A DNA stretch of 18,710 nucleotides from CAZKTF01 sp964555565. Its GTDB lineage: Bacteria > Planctomycetota > JAJSAM01 > JAKLKS01. Location of the stretch: assembly GCA_964555565.1 (NCBI GenBank), contig CAZKTF010000049.1, positions 1 through 18,710 on the forward strand. The letters run 5' to 3'. Below are positions 6,782-14,639 of this stretch, one piece after another. A program made the position numbers and the translations under genes. The notes beneath the pieces are model-generated. The model was not told the DNA's origin. It ran no database searches and saw nothing but the letters and a program-made list of their open reading frames with translations. Positions within the stretch are counted from its first letter, which is position 1. Each line of letters begins with the position of its first letter.

Positions 6782-7039
6782 CTACGCCTCCCGGACCTCC
6801 TCCCGCGCCGCGTTGAGGAGGTCGAGGAGGGCCTGTACGTCGGCGCGGCGGGCGAGCCCCTCCTCGATGCGCGCGGAGACCCAGGCGACGAACTCCACGA
6901 GCTCCTCGCGGGACGGGGCGTCGGCGCGGCTCCCCTCGAGCCACTCCCGGACCTCGCGGCAGCGGCGAGGGTCGAGTTCGGGGACGACCCCCCCCGCGGC
7001 GGCGGGGTCCCGCTCGGGCGGAGGACGGCGGCCGGGCAC
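6782..7039 (-). CDS. Small helical protein of unknown function
   Basis: An 85-residue protein that I do not recognise. It has a Pro/Arg-rich start (MPGRRPPPERDPAAAGG), then two or three amphipathic helices with many Glu/Arg pairs (CREVREWLEGS, REELVEFVAWVSARIEEGLA, VQALLDLLNAAREEV). No signal or membrane segment is present. It starts with GTG at 7039, without a Shine-Dalgarno sequence but with TAGGAT six bases upstream, as in other putatively leaderless genes here. The promoter placement and the tight convergent end with the propeller gene (two bases between stops) support a real gene. It is divergent from msrB. Confidence 0.65.
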   Translation of the reverse strand: MPGRRPPPERDPAAAGGVVPELDPRRCREVREWLEGSRADAPSREELVEFVAWVSARIEEGLARRADVQALLDLLNAAREEVREA

Positions 7040-7045
7040 TGACGG

Positions 7046-7051
7046 ATCCTA
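7046..7051 (-). promoter_or_regulatory. Leaderless-type -10 of the small gene ending at 7039
   Basis: TAGGAT on the minus strand, six bases before the GTG start and with no Shine-Dalgarno sequence. Transcription would begin at or beside the start codon. No clear -35. Confidence 0.5.
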
Positions 7052-7093
7052 CCGCGGCCGCCGCCCGGGAATGCGGTGGCCCGCCTCGCGGGT

Positions 7094-7099
7094 TATCCT
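7094..7099 (+). promoter_or_regulatory. Leaderless-type -10 of msrB
   Basis: TATCCT, seven bases before the msrB ATG, with a C-rich gap and no Shine-Dalgarno sequence. It implies an mRNA starting at the start codon. Confidence 0.55.
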
Positions 7100-7106
7100 C
7101 CCCGGC

Positions 7107-7628
7107 ATGACGGGACCCCGGTGGATGGCCTGGGCGGCGGCAGCGGCGCTCGCGGCGGCGGGCTGCGCGCGGTCGGGTCCCGGCCCGGGTCCGCCGGGGC
7201 GCCGGGAGGAGGGAGCCATGCGCGCCGATCCGGGGACGGGGAAGGTCGTCCTCACCGACGAGGAGTGGCGGAAGCGCCTCACGCCCGAGCAGTACCGCGT
7301 CCTCCGCGGGAAGGGCACCGAGCGGGCCTTCACGGGGCAGTACTGGGAGACGAAGACCCCCGGGACCTACCTCTGCGCGGGGTGCGGCGCGGAGCTGTTC
7401 GGCTCCGACGGGAAGTTCGACTCCGGGTGCGGCTGGCCGTCCTTCACGGCCCCCGCGACGGCGGGGCGCGTGGCCGAGGCGAGCGACGCCACCCACGGGA
7501 TGGTCCGGACCGAGGTGACCTGCGCGCGCTGCGGCGGCCACCTGGGGCACGTCTTCGACGACGGTCCCGCGCCGACCGGGTTGCGGTACTGCATCAACTC
7601 GGCGTCGATCGCGCTGCGCGAGAAGTGA
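7107..7628 (+). CDS. msrB: Lipoprotein peptide-methionine (R)-S-oxide reductase
   Basis: A 173-residue MsrB that reduces the R-epimer of methionine sulfoxide in proteins. Residues 1-20 are a lipoprotein signal ending in AAGC (Cys20), so the enzyme is probably tethered in the envelope rather than cytoplasmic. The SelR domain spans about 47-172. Zinc ligands are CAGC (C90, C93) and CARC (C139, C142). The catalytic Cys is in RYCINS (C162) and C108 in SGCGWPSF is the likely resolving Cys. All key residues are present. The ATG at 7107 is chosen because it gives the signal peptide and sits seven bases after a -10 hexamer. The reductant partner is not visible; the exported DUF255 protein nearby is only a speculative candidate. 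Confidence 0.96.
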   Translation: MTGPRWMAWAAAAALAAAGCARSGPGPGPPGRREEGAMRADPGTGKVVLTDEEWRKRLTPEQYRVLRGKGTERAFTGQYWETKTPGTYLCAGCGAELFGSDGKFDSGCGWPSFTAPATAGRVAEASDATHGMVRTEVTCARCGGHLGHVFDDGPAPTGLRYCINSASIALREK

Positions 7629-7647
7629 CGACGGCGCCGCGCCGCGC

Positions 7648-8208
7648 CTACGCCCTGCAGCGGTCGAGGCACATGGTCGCGAGGACCACGAGCCGGTTGA
7701 GGGACTGGTCCATCTCGACCACGGTCGCCACGGGGGTGGGGTCGTCGTCGAGGGCGCCCTCGTTGTAGCGGGTGACCGTCGCGGCGAACTTCCGCACCGC
7801 GTGCTCCATCTCGAAGATCGGGCCCGCCTCGACCCCAGCCTGCGCGGCGAGCCCCCGGAGCGCGGGGAAGTCGGGCCACCGGTATCCCATGGTGTGCGGC
7901 GGGGTCCCGCGCCCGTGGCCGATGATGGTGCTGTGGTGCTCCTCCTGGGTGCGGATGCGCTGAAAGACCGGGTGGGCCGCGGCCTGGACCTCGCGGCAGT
8001 TCTCCTGGAACCCCCGGAGGAGCCCCGCCAGCCGCTCGCGGGCGCGGGCCCGGGCCCTGGCGGCCGCCCGCGCGTGGGCCCGGCGGACGAGCGCGCCGAT
8101 CCCCCTGGCGGCCAGGTACGAGACGAGGACCAGGGCGAGCGCCGCCCCCCCGAGAGCGAGGAGACGCTCCTGGTCGGTCATCCTGTCGAGGGGCGGGGGC
8201 CAGTCCAC
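7648..8208 (-). CDS. Membrane-anchored protein of unknown function
   Basis: A 186-residue protein that I do not recognise. One transmembrane helix lies near residues 17-40 (LLALGGAALALVLVSYLAA). It is followed by a strongly basic Ala/Arg stretch (about 43-62), then a helical domain with the unusual run EEHHSTIIGHGRG and HTMGYRWPDFPALRGL (about 89-120). The C-terminal helices include VEMDQSLNRLVVLATMCLDRC. The start is taken as GTG at 8208, six bases after a TAGTGT hexamer and without a Shine-Dalgarno sequence. An ATG at codon 10 is the alternative. It is convergent with msrB and divergent from the large peptidase gene. The positive-inside rule would place the C-terminal domain in the cytoplasm. 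Confidence 0.75.
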   Translation of the reverse strand: MDWPPPLDRMTDQERLLALGGAALALVLVSYLAARGIGALVRRAHARAAARARARARERLAGLLRGFQENCREVQAAAHPVFQRIRTQEEHHSTIIGHGRGTPPHTMGYRWPDFPALRGLAAQAGVEAGPIFEMEHAVRKFAATVTRYNEGALDDDPTPVATVVEMDQSLNRLVVLATMCLDRCRA

Positions 8209-8214
8209 GACGGA

Positions 8215-8220
8215 ACACTA
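8215..8220 (-). promoter_or_regulatory. Leaderless-type -10 of the gene ending at 8208
   Basis: TAGTGT on the minus strand, six bases before the GTG at 8208, the same spacing as for the gene starting at 7039. No Shine-Dalgarno sequence lies between. Confidence 0.45.
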
Positions 8221-8235
8221 TCCCACGGGGGTCCC

Positions 8236-8265
8236 TTGTCCTCCCTCGCGCCCGCGCGATACTCT
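8236..8265 (+). promoter_or_regulatory. Promoter of the propeller-peptidase gene
   Basis: TTGTCC (8236-8241), an 18-base spacer and TACTCT (8260-8265). The -10 is 22 bases before the ATG at 8288. A weak GGGGGA lies seven bases before the start. The same TTGTCC -35 occurs in the gap promoter. Confidence 0.5.
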
Positions 8266-8287
8266 GGGCACGTCGGGGGAACCGCAC

Positions 8288-11182
8288 ATGGGCTCGGGGA
8301 GAAGGCTCGTCCTCGCGTGCCTGGCCGTCGCGGCGGTCTGCCCGCATCCGCGCCCCGCGTCCGGACAGGAGGAGAGCGCGGCGGCCGCCCGCGAGTGGAA
8401 CCAGCCCGGGGGCGACCCCGGCCGCTCGTGCACCTCGACGATGGCGCCCGTCCGCGCGGCCCCCGTCGTCCTCTGGCGGCAGCCGACCGGCGGCAAGGTG
8501 ATCTCGGAGCCGGTCACGTGGGGCGGGACCGTGTACGTGGCGGTGGATCGCGGCACCCGGGGACGCGAGCTCCAGGGGTGGCACGCGGCGACGGGCGCCG
8601 CCGCGGGGGCGCCCCGGGGGCTCGGCCCGGGCGGCGGCGTGGACGTCTTCACGTGGCAGGGGACCGTCGTGGCCGCGGAGCGCGGCCGGCTCCGGGGGTT
8701 CGCGCCCGCGGCGGCGGGGTTCGGCGTCGGCTGGACCCGGGAGATCCCGAACCTCGGCCCGGCACGCCTCGACGAGGGGGTCCTGTACGCGGCGGACGGC
8801 CAGCGCCTGTGGGCCGTGGACGCGCGCACGGGCCGGCTGTTGTCCTCGCTCCCCGGCTTCGAGGTCCAGGGTCCGCTGGCGGTGGGCGGGGGCCGCGTGC
8901 TGGGCACCGGGTCGGGTTCCAAGGACGGCTACGAGGGCGAGTACCTGACGGCCTTCGTGGCGCCCTGCGACCACCGCAAGTGGAAGGACTCCGTCGTCGT
9001 GCCGGTCCCGGTCGTCCGGCTCCTGGAGAAGACGGTACGGCCCGGCTGCGACCTCGTGGCCCATGTCCCGGGCTTCGGCAGGGCGCCGGGGGGGTGGCTG
9101 GTCCGATCCCCCGTCGGGTTCCTCGGCGTGGACGGCGATTTCCCCAGCGCCGTGCTCGCGGACGGCGCGGACCGCTGCCGGGGGCTCGCCGAGATCGTCA
9201 CAGCCCCCGCGGTGCACGAGGGGACCCTGTTCGGGTTCGACGACGCCGGGAGCCTCCAGGGCGTGGACGCGGACGGGAAGTTCCGCACTCTCCTCGAGGG
9301 AGACGCCCTCCCGGTCGGGGCGCGCCCGGGGCCGGCCACCCTCGCGCGGGACGTGATCTGCTTCGGGAACTGGTCCGTGGAGATGAAGAGCGGCCGCGTC
9401 CTGTGGTGCCGGCCCCAGGACCGGCCCGCCGGCGCATGCGTCCCCGTGGCGGACGGCATGGTGGTGTTCGCCGCCGAGTCCGGGGACCTCGTGTGCCTCG
9501 CGGAGCCCGCGGCCGCCGAGCGCGCCCGCGCGCGGACCGCCATCGCCGCGGACCGGCCGTCCCCGGCCCGCGCCGACCCGGGCCCGCCGGAGCCCCCGCC
9601 GCTGCCGACGGCCGCCGACGGCGTGATCCTGGCGGATGGGACCCGCCTCGCGGGCCGCGCCGAGATGACCGAGTCCGGCCTGGTGCGCCTCCTGCCCCCG
9701 GCGGGCGCCCCGCGGGACTTCCTCGAGGACGAGGTCGCCCTGGCCGTGGCGGGAGGGAAGACGATCCACGTCGGGGCCGAGCGCGAGGTCGTCCGGGCAT
9801 GGCGAGGCTCCCTCCACGCGGCGTGGCAGCGGGCGCTGGACGAGAGGCTCCGGGACTACCTCCGGGAGAACCTCCTCGGCTCCTCCCGCCGGCTGCTCGA
9901 GGAGCTCCGGGCGTGGCGCCTCGCCGAGGCCCGCCTGGAGGCGCTGTCCGCCATGCTCACCGGACGGTCCCCGAACCCGAGCGAGCCGGACCGGATGCGC
10001 GCCCTGATGCCGAAGGAGCGGGACCTGCGCCGCCAGCACCAGGCGGCGTTCCGGGCGGCCGCCTCGTGGTGCCGCGCGCAGGGGCTCCCGGCGGCGGCGG
10101 GGGCGCTCCTCGCGGACGCCGAGCGCCTCCTCCCCGGCGACGCGGCCGTGAAGGAGGAGGCCCGCGCCTGCTCCCCGGAGGGGTTCCCCTGGAGCGGCTC
10201 CCCCGACGCCGGCGGGCTCTGGATGTCCTGGGCCGAGTCGCTCCTTCCCTCCGGGGCGGCGTTCCTGAAGCCCCGGGACCCGGCCTGGGCGCGCCTCGGG
10301 GGGCCGCCCTGGGGGAGCGGCTCCCTCGGGCTCCGCAGCCCGCACCTCCTCGTGTTCACGCGCTGCAGCGACCCCGCCGTCGTCGGGCGCTGCCTCTCCA
10401 ACGGCGAGTGGGTCGTCCGCTCCGTCGCCGCCCTGTTCGAGGAGCCGCCCCCCCGCCCCGCGCGGGACGACGGGGAGCGCATGGAGGTCCGCCTCCACCG
10501 GGACCGCGGGGACTTCCTCCTCGAGGCGGGGGAAGGGGGCTCCGAGCACATGGCGGGCTACTACTCGCCCGCGGAGAGGGTCACCCGCTTCTTCGTCCCG
10601 AAGGAGGGGTACGGCGACCCCCTCGGCCGGGGGCTCTTCGAGGTCCTCGCCCACGAGCTGACCCACCACTACCTCGACCGGTTCCGACCGGGCGGGACGG
10701 GCGTCCGGGGGCCGGGCGGCCCGGGGTACTGGTGCGTCGAGGGGATCGCGGAGTTCGTCGGGAACCAGGTGGTCGAGATGGACCGCCGCGGCCTGCGGTT
10801 CGACGACGAGACGGTCCCCTCGGTGGACGCCTCGGCGCGCGTGCTCGAGGAGAACTGCCTCCTCCCGTTGCGGTGGCTCCTCGCCTGCTCGCAGGCGGAG
10901 TTCCAGTCCCTCGACCCGACGCCGCGGATCGAGGTCAGCCTGCGCAGGACGCTCGCGGGGCTCCGCCTCTCCACCCTCGGCGTGGCCTACCAGGAGTCCG
11001 CGAGCCTGGCGTTCTTCCTCGCGAACCGCGCCGGCCCGTTGCGGAGGCGCGCCTTCCTGGCCTATGTGCGGGACTGGTACCGGGGCGGGGTCCCCGAGGA
11101 GGGGTGGAGGCGCCTCGGGTGGGAGACGCCGGAGGCCCTCGAGGCGGAGTTCCGGCGCTGGCTGGCCGGGGCGGGTCGGTAG
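8288..11182 (+). CDS. Exported PQQ-type propeller fused to a DUF1570-like metallopeptidase
   Basis: A 964-residue exported protein. A signal peptide (about 1-27) is followed by a PQQ-like beta-propeller (about 36-415) with repeated short units of the type VTWGGTVYVA, GVLYAADGQRLWAVDARTG and GTLFGFDDAGSLQGVDADG. A Pro/Ala linker leads to a small domain starting VILADGTRLAGR (about 443-490) and a long helical region (about 500-640). The C-terminal part (about 650-960) contains HELTH (789-793) and WCVEGIAEF with Glu818. This is the gluzincin HExxH...E zinc arrangement of DUF1570/Peptidase_MA-like proteins, preceded by the family-like AGYYSP. I infer a periplasmic zinc peptidase with a propeller for substrate or polymer binding. 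Substrate unknown. It has its own promoter and is 39 bases before the DUF255 gene. Confidence 0.88.
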   Translation: MGSGRRLVLACLAVAAVCPHPRPASGQEESAAAAREWNQPGGDPGRSCTSTMAPVRAAPVVLWRQPTGGKVISEPVTWGGTVYVAVDRGTRGRELQGWHAATGAAAGAPRGLGPGGGVDVFTWQGTVVAAERGRLRGFAPAAAGFGVGWTREIPNLGPARLDEGVLYAADGQRLWAVDARTGRLLSSLPGFEVQGPLAVGGGRVLGTGSGSKDGYEGEYLTAFVAPCDHRKWKDSVVVPVPVVRLLEKTVRPGCDLVAHVPGFGRAPGGWLVRSPVGFLGVDGDFPSAVLADGADRCRGLAEIVTAPAVHEGTLFGFDDAGSLQGVDADGKFRTLLEGDALPVGARPGPATLARDVICFGNWSVEMKSGRVLWCRPQDRPAGACVPVADGMVVFAAESGDLVCLAEPAAAERARARTAIAADRPSPARADPGPPEPPPLPTAADGVILADGTRLAGRAEMTESGLVRLLPPAGAPRDFLEDEVALAVAGGKTIHVGAEREVVRAWRGSLHAAWQRALDERLRDYLRENLLGSSRRLLEELRAWRLAEARLEALSAMLTGRSPNPSEPDRMRALMPKERDLRRQHQAAFRAAASWCRAQGLPAAAGALLADAERLLPGDAAVKEEARACSPEGFPWSGSPDAGGLWMSWAESLLPSGAAFLKPRDPAWARLGGPPWGSGSLGLRSPHLLVFTRCSDPAVVGRCLSNGEWVVRSVAALFEEPPPRPARDDGERMEVRLHRDRGDFLLEAGEGGSEHMAGYYSPAERVTRFFVPKEGYGDPLGRGLFEVLAHELTHHYLDRFRPGGTGVRGPGGPGYWCVEGIAEFVGNQVVEMDRRGLRFDDETVPSVDASARVLEENCLLPLRWLLACSQAEFQSLDPTPRIEVSLRRTLAGLRLSTLGVAYQESASLAFFLANRAGPLRRRAFLAYVRDWYRGGVPEEGWRRLGWETPEALEAEFRRWLAGAGR

Positions 11183-11207
11183 CCCGCGCGTCGCCCCGCG
11201 GGGCTGG

Positions 11208-11213
11208 TAGGAT
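11208..11213 (+). promoter_or_regulatory. Leaderless-type -10 of the DUF255 gene
   Basis: TAGGAT, eight bases before the GTG start at 11222, with no Shine-Dalgarno sequence. The same hexamer precedes the minus-strand gene starting at 7039. Confidence 0.5.
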
Positions 11214-11221
11214 GCCGCGCC

Positions 11222-13411
11222 GTGCCCCGGGGCGCGCCCCTCCGACCGGCCCTCCTGCTCGCGGCCGCGGCGGCGCTCCTTGCGGCGGGGCGGCCCGCGG
11301 CCGCGGAGGAGCCCGTGAAGAGCGAGAAGCCCCGTTTCACCAACCGCCTCGCGAAGGAGAAGAGCCCCTACCTCCTCCAGCACGCCCACAACCCGGTGGA
11401 CTGGTACCCCTGGGGCCCGGAGGCCTTCGAGCGGGCGCGGAAGGAGGAGAAGCCGATCTTCCTCTCCATCGGCTACTCCACCTGCCACTGGTGCCACGTC
11501 ATGGAGCGGGAGTCCTTCGAGGACGAGGGGCTCGCGAAGTTCCTCAACGAGAACTTCGTCCCGGTGAAGGTGGACCGCGAGGAGCGCCCGGACGTGGACG
11601 CGGTCTACATGGCCGCGGTCCAGGCCACGGGGCAGGGCGGGGGCTGGCCCCTCAGCGCCTTCCTCTCCCCCGACGGGAAGCCCTTCTTCCTCGGGACCTA
11701 CTTCCCCCCGGAGGACCGCTACGGGAGGCCGGGGTTCCGCACCGTACTCCACAAGGTCCTCGAAGCCTGGCGGACGCGGCGTGAGGACGTCCTCGGGGCC
11801 GGCGCGGAGCTGGCCCGCGCGGTGGCGCGGGGCACCGAGGCGGAGGCGCCGGGGAAGCTCGGCCCCGCGACGCTGGAACTCGCCGCGCGGCAGCTCGCGG
11901 AGCGGTTCGACCCGGTCCACGCGGGCTTCGGGGACGCGCCCAAGTTCCCGCGAGCCTTCGTCCTCGAGCTGCTCCTCAGGGCGGCCGGCCGCTCCGGGGC
12001 CCCGGCGCTCCGGGACATGGCGACCGCGACGCTCGACCGGATGGCGCGGGGCGGGATGTACGACCAGGTGGGCGGGGGCTTCCACCGCTACTCCACCGAC
12101 GCGGAGTGGCTCGTCCCCCACTTCGAGAAGATGCTCTACGACCAGGCGCTCCTCGCCGAAGCCTACGTCGAGGGGTTCCTCGTCACCGGCGACGCGGCGC
12201 ACGCGCGGATCGCCCGGGAGACGCTCGACTACTGCCTGCGCGACCTCCGCCACCGGGAGGGCGGCTTCTTCGCCGCGGAGGACGCCGACTCGGAGGGCGT
12301 GGAGGGGAAGTTCTACCTCTGGACCCGGGCCGAGGTCCTCGAGGTCCTGGGGAAGGAGGAGGGCGAGGCCTTCGCGCGCGTCCACGGCGTGCGGGCCGAG
12401 GGGAACTTCCGCGGCGAGGCCGAGGCCGCCCCCGCGGGGTCCAACATCCTCCACCTCCCGCGGACCTGGGAGGAGGCGGCCCGGGACGGGAAGACCACGG
12501 CGGCCGCGCTCCGGGAGCGCATGGGCGCGGCGCGGGCGCGGCTCCTGGCGGTGCGGGCGCGGCGGGTGCGGCCGCACCTCGACGACAAGGTCCTGGCCGG
12601 GTGGAACGGGCTCATGGTCTCGGCGCTCGCGCGCGCGGCCCGCGCGCTCGAGGAGCCGCGCTACGCGGAGGCCGCGGGCCGGGCGGCGGACTTCGTCCTC
12701 ACGCGGATGCGCCGGGACGGGCGCCTCCTCCGGCGGTTCCGGGACGGGGAGGCCGGCATCCCGGCCTACCTCGAGGACCACGCGTTCCTGGCCCTCGGGC
12801 TCCTCGACCTCTACGGGGCGACCTACGACCCGGCGCGCCTCGCCCAGGCCCGGGAGGTCGCCGCCGAGATGCTCAGGCGCTTCGGGGACCCGGCCGGGGG
12901 CGGGCTCTGGACCACGGCCTCGGACGCGGAGCCGCTGCTGGCGCGGCCGCGGGAAGGGGAGGACTGGGCGGTCCCGTCGGGGAACTCGGCCGCGGCGCTG
13001 CTCCTCCTCAGGCTCGGACGCCTCACGGCGGACCCGGAGACCGAGGAGGCGGGGCGCGGGCTCCTCCGGGCCTTCTCCGGTCCCGCGGAGAAGTTCCCCA
13101 TGGCCCACCCGTTCCTCCTCCTGGCCCTGGACTTCGACCTCGGGCCGGGACGCGAGGTGGTGCTGGCCGGGGACCCGGCCTCGGAGGGGTTCCGCGCGCT
13201 CGACCGCGTGCTGGCGCGGCGGCACCTGCCGCGCGTCGTCGTCGCGGCGCACCCGACGGACCCCGCCGCCGCGGCGGCGATCGAGGCGCTCGTCCCCTAC
13301 CTGAAGGACTACCGCCCCGTGGACGGGAAGGCCGCGGCCTACGTCTGCCGGGGCGGGAGCTGCCGGGCGCCCGTGACCACGCCGGAGGCGCTCGCGGCCG
13401 CCCTCCGGTAG
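11222..13411 (+). CDS. Exported DUF255 thioredoxin-fold protein (YyaL/SSP411 family)
   Basis: A 729-residue member of the family known as B. subtilis YyaL and mammalian SPATA20. The N-terminal thioredoxin-like domain (about 38-200) opens with SPYLLQHAHNPVDWYPW and carries CHWCHVM (C88, C91) and the family motif VKVDREERPD. The rest (about 220-700) is an alpha/alpha-barrel resembling six-hairpin glycosidases, including MYDQVGGGFHRYS, DADSEG and LAGWNGLMVSAL. Length and motif order match the family. Its molecular reaction is not established. Unlike the cytoplasmic-looking relatives, this copy has an export signal (about 1-30, ending RPAAAEE). It starts with GTG at 11222 just after a -10 hexamer. 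It may work on thiols or sugars in the envelope, but this is inference. Confidence 0.95.
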   Translation: MPRGAPLRPALLLAAAAALLAAGRPAAAEEPVKSEKPRFTNRLAKEKSPYLLQHAHNPVDWYPWGPEAFERARKEEKPIFLSIGYSTCHWCHVMERESFEDEGLAKFLNENFVPVKVDREERPDVDAVYMAAVQATGQGGGWPLSAFLSPDGKPFFLGTYFPPEDRYGRPGFRTVLHKVLEAWRTRREDVLGAGAELARAVARGTEAEAPGKLGPATLELAARQLAERFDPVHAGFGDAPKFPRAFVLELLLRAAGRSGAPALRDMATATLDRMARGGMYDQVGGGFHRYSTDAEWLVPHFEKMLYDQALLAEAYVEGFLVTGDAAHARIARETLDYCLRDLRHREGGFFAAEDADSEGVEGKFYLWTRAEVLEVLGKEEGEAFARVHGVRAEGNFRGEAEAAPAGSNILHLPRTWEEAARDGKTTAAALRERMGAARARLLAVRARRVRPHLDDKVLAGWNGLMVSALARAARALEEPRYAEAAGRAADFVLTRMRRDGRLLRRFRDGEAGIPAYLEDHAFLALGLLDLYGATYDPARLAQAREVAAEMLRRFGDPAGGGLWTTASDAEPLLARPREGEDWAVPSGNSAAALLLLRLGRLTADPETEEAGRGLLRAFSGPAEKFPMAHPFLLLALDFDLGPGREVVLAGDPASEGFRALDRVLARRHLPRVVVAAHPTDPAAAAAIEALVPYLKDYRPVDGKAAAYVCRGGSCRAPVTTPEALAAALR

Positions 13412-13487
13412 GGACGGATCCCTCCCCGCCCGCGGACCCGCGTCGAGGCATCCGCCGGATTCCCGGGGAGGGCCCTACCGGGCGGTA

Positions 13488-13493
13488 TACCCT
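13488..13493 (+). promoter_or_regulatory. -10-like hexamer of the methyltransferase-like gene
   Basis: TACCCT within GGTATACCCT, 11 bases before the ATG at 13505. The overlapping TATACC could also serve. The gap to the start is C-rich with no Shine-Dalgarno sequence, so the leader would be a few bases at most. Confidence 0.45.
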
Positions 13494-13504
13494 CCCCCCG
13501 TCCC

Positions 13505-14632
13505 ATGAAGTACCTCCGCCTCGCCTTGAACCGGGGGAACCTGCGGTCCCTTCTCGTCCTCGCGGCGTGCGTCTTCGGGGACCCGTCGCCGGGGTCGCTC
13601 GCGCTCTGCTGGGGACTGGTCGTCCCGGGGGCGCTCCTCCACCTCTGGGCGAGGGGGTGCCTGATCCCGAGCCGCCTCCTCTGTACCGCCGGCCCGTACC
13701 GCTGGACCCGGAACCCCTTCTACCTGGCCAACCTCCTCATCGACCTCGGGGTCTGTGCCGTCGCCGCGCGGCCGTGGCTCTGGGCCGTCCACGCGGTCCT
13801 GTTCTTCGCGATCTACCGCGGGACGATCCTCCGGGAGGAGCGGGCGCTCGGGGGCCTGTTCGGGGAGGCCTACCGGGAGTACCGCGCGAGGGTCCCGCGG
13901 TTCTTCCCGCGCCGCCTCCGGCCCGCGCCGGTCCCCGTCGGGGGGGGCTTCTCCTGGCGCAATCCCAGCATCGCCGCCGGCGTCGAGTACCCGCGCCTGC
14001 TGGGATTCGCGATCCCGCCCCTCCTCGTCTGGCTCGCCGCCGACACCCGCCGTGACCCGGGGGGGTTCCTCGAGATGCGGGACTGCCTGAACGCCTCGGC
14101 GGCCGCGCTCGTCCTGGGCCTCTACGCGACCTCCGTGGCACTCGCGCGCCGGCGGAAGCGCGGCCTCCGGTCCCTCCCGGCGGCCCTCCGCCACCCCGGG
14201 GTCCGGGCCCTCGCGCTCGCGGCCTTCCTGGCCCTCGCGTTCTCGTGCCGGTCCCTGGAGACGGAGTCGGAGGGGTTCACCCTCCGCGCGGCGTGGCTCC
14301 TCCTCGGCCCCGGGGCCGCCGTGACGCTGCTGGCCGATCCCCTCCGGCCCGGCGCAACCACCGCGAGGATGCTCGACGGCTTCGCGTGCCTCCTCGGAGG
14401 CGTCGCATGCGAGGTCCCCTGGCTGGGCATCCTGGGGCTGGCCGGCTTCGCCGTCCTCGCGATCGACTCCTCGGAGCCGGGCCCGGGCCCCGCGGCCGAT
14501 CCCGGTCCCAGGGCCCCGTGCCGCGAGCCGCTCCGCCTCCGCGTCGCCTACCTGGCCCTGTTCGGCGCGGCCCTGGTCGAGGGGATCCTGAAGGAGTCCC
14601 TCGAGACGGGTCAGTGGACGTGGATCGGGTAG
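13505..14632 (+). CDS. Membrane protein with N-terminal ICMT/PEMT-like methyltransferase domain
   Basis: A 375-residue integral membrane protein. Residues about 30-140 match the phospholipid/isoprenylcysteine methyltransferase fold. They include GPYRWTRNPFYLANLL (63-78), the EE pair at 111-112, and the FGEAYREYRARVPRFFP ending. These residues bind SAM in the family. The usual protein ends here, but this one continues for about 230 residues with further hydrophobic segments (about 165-180, 197-213, 236-252, 263-283 and 295-320) and a final LYLALFGAAL-like helix. I do not recognise that C-terminal half. Substrate unknown; methylation of a lipid or lipid-linked group is the family expectation. 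It is convergent with accD, with only seven bases between stops. Confidence 0.82.
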   Translation: MKYLRLALNRGNLRSLLVLAACVFGDPSPGSLALCWGLVVPGALLHLWARGCLIPSRLLCTAGPYRWTRNPFYLANLLIDLGVCAVAARPWLWAVHAVLFFAIYRGTILREERALGGLFGEAYREYRARVPRFFPRRLRPAPVPVGGGFSWRNPSIAAGVEYPRLLGFAIPPLLVWLAADTRRDPGGFLEMRDCLNASAAALVLGLYATSVALARRRKRGLRSLPAALRHPGVRALALAAFLALAFSCRSLETESEGFTLRAAWLLLGPGAAVTLLADPLRPGATTARMLDGFACLLGGVACEVPWLGILGLAGFAVLAIDSSEPGPGPAADPGPRAPCREPLRLRVAYLALFGAALVEGILKESLETGQWTWIG

Positions 14633-14639
14633 GCGCCGC

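Noticed and set aside
7367..13252. Minus-strand open frame of 1961 codons
   Set aside because: It is antisense to msrB, the propeller-peptidase and DUF255 genes, all with clear family motifs. Its translation is low-complexity Arg/Pro/Gly/Glu, as expected from the antisense of GC-rich codons where stops are rare.
13420..13472. CCCTCCCC and GGGGAGGG as a terminator after the DUF255 gene
   Set aside because: The loop is 37 bases and there is no U-tract; such pairings arise by chance in this composition.
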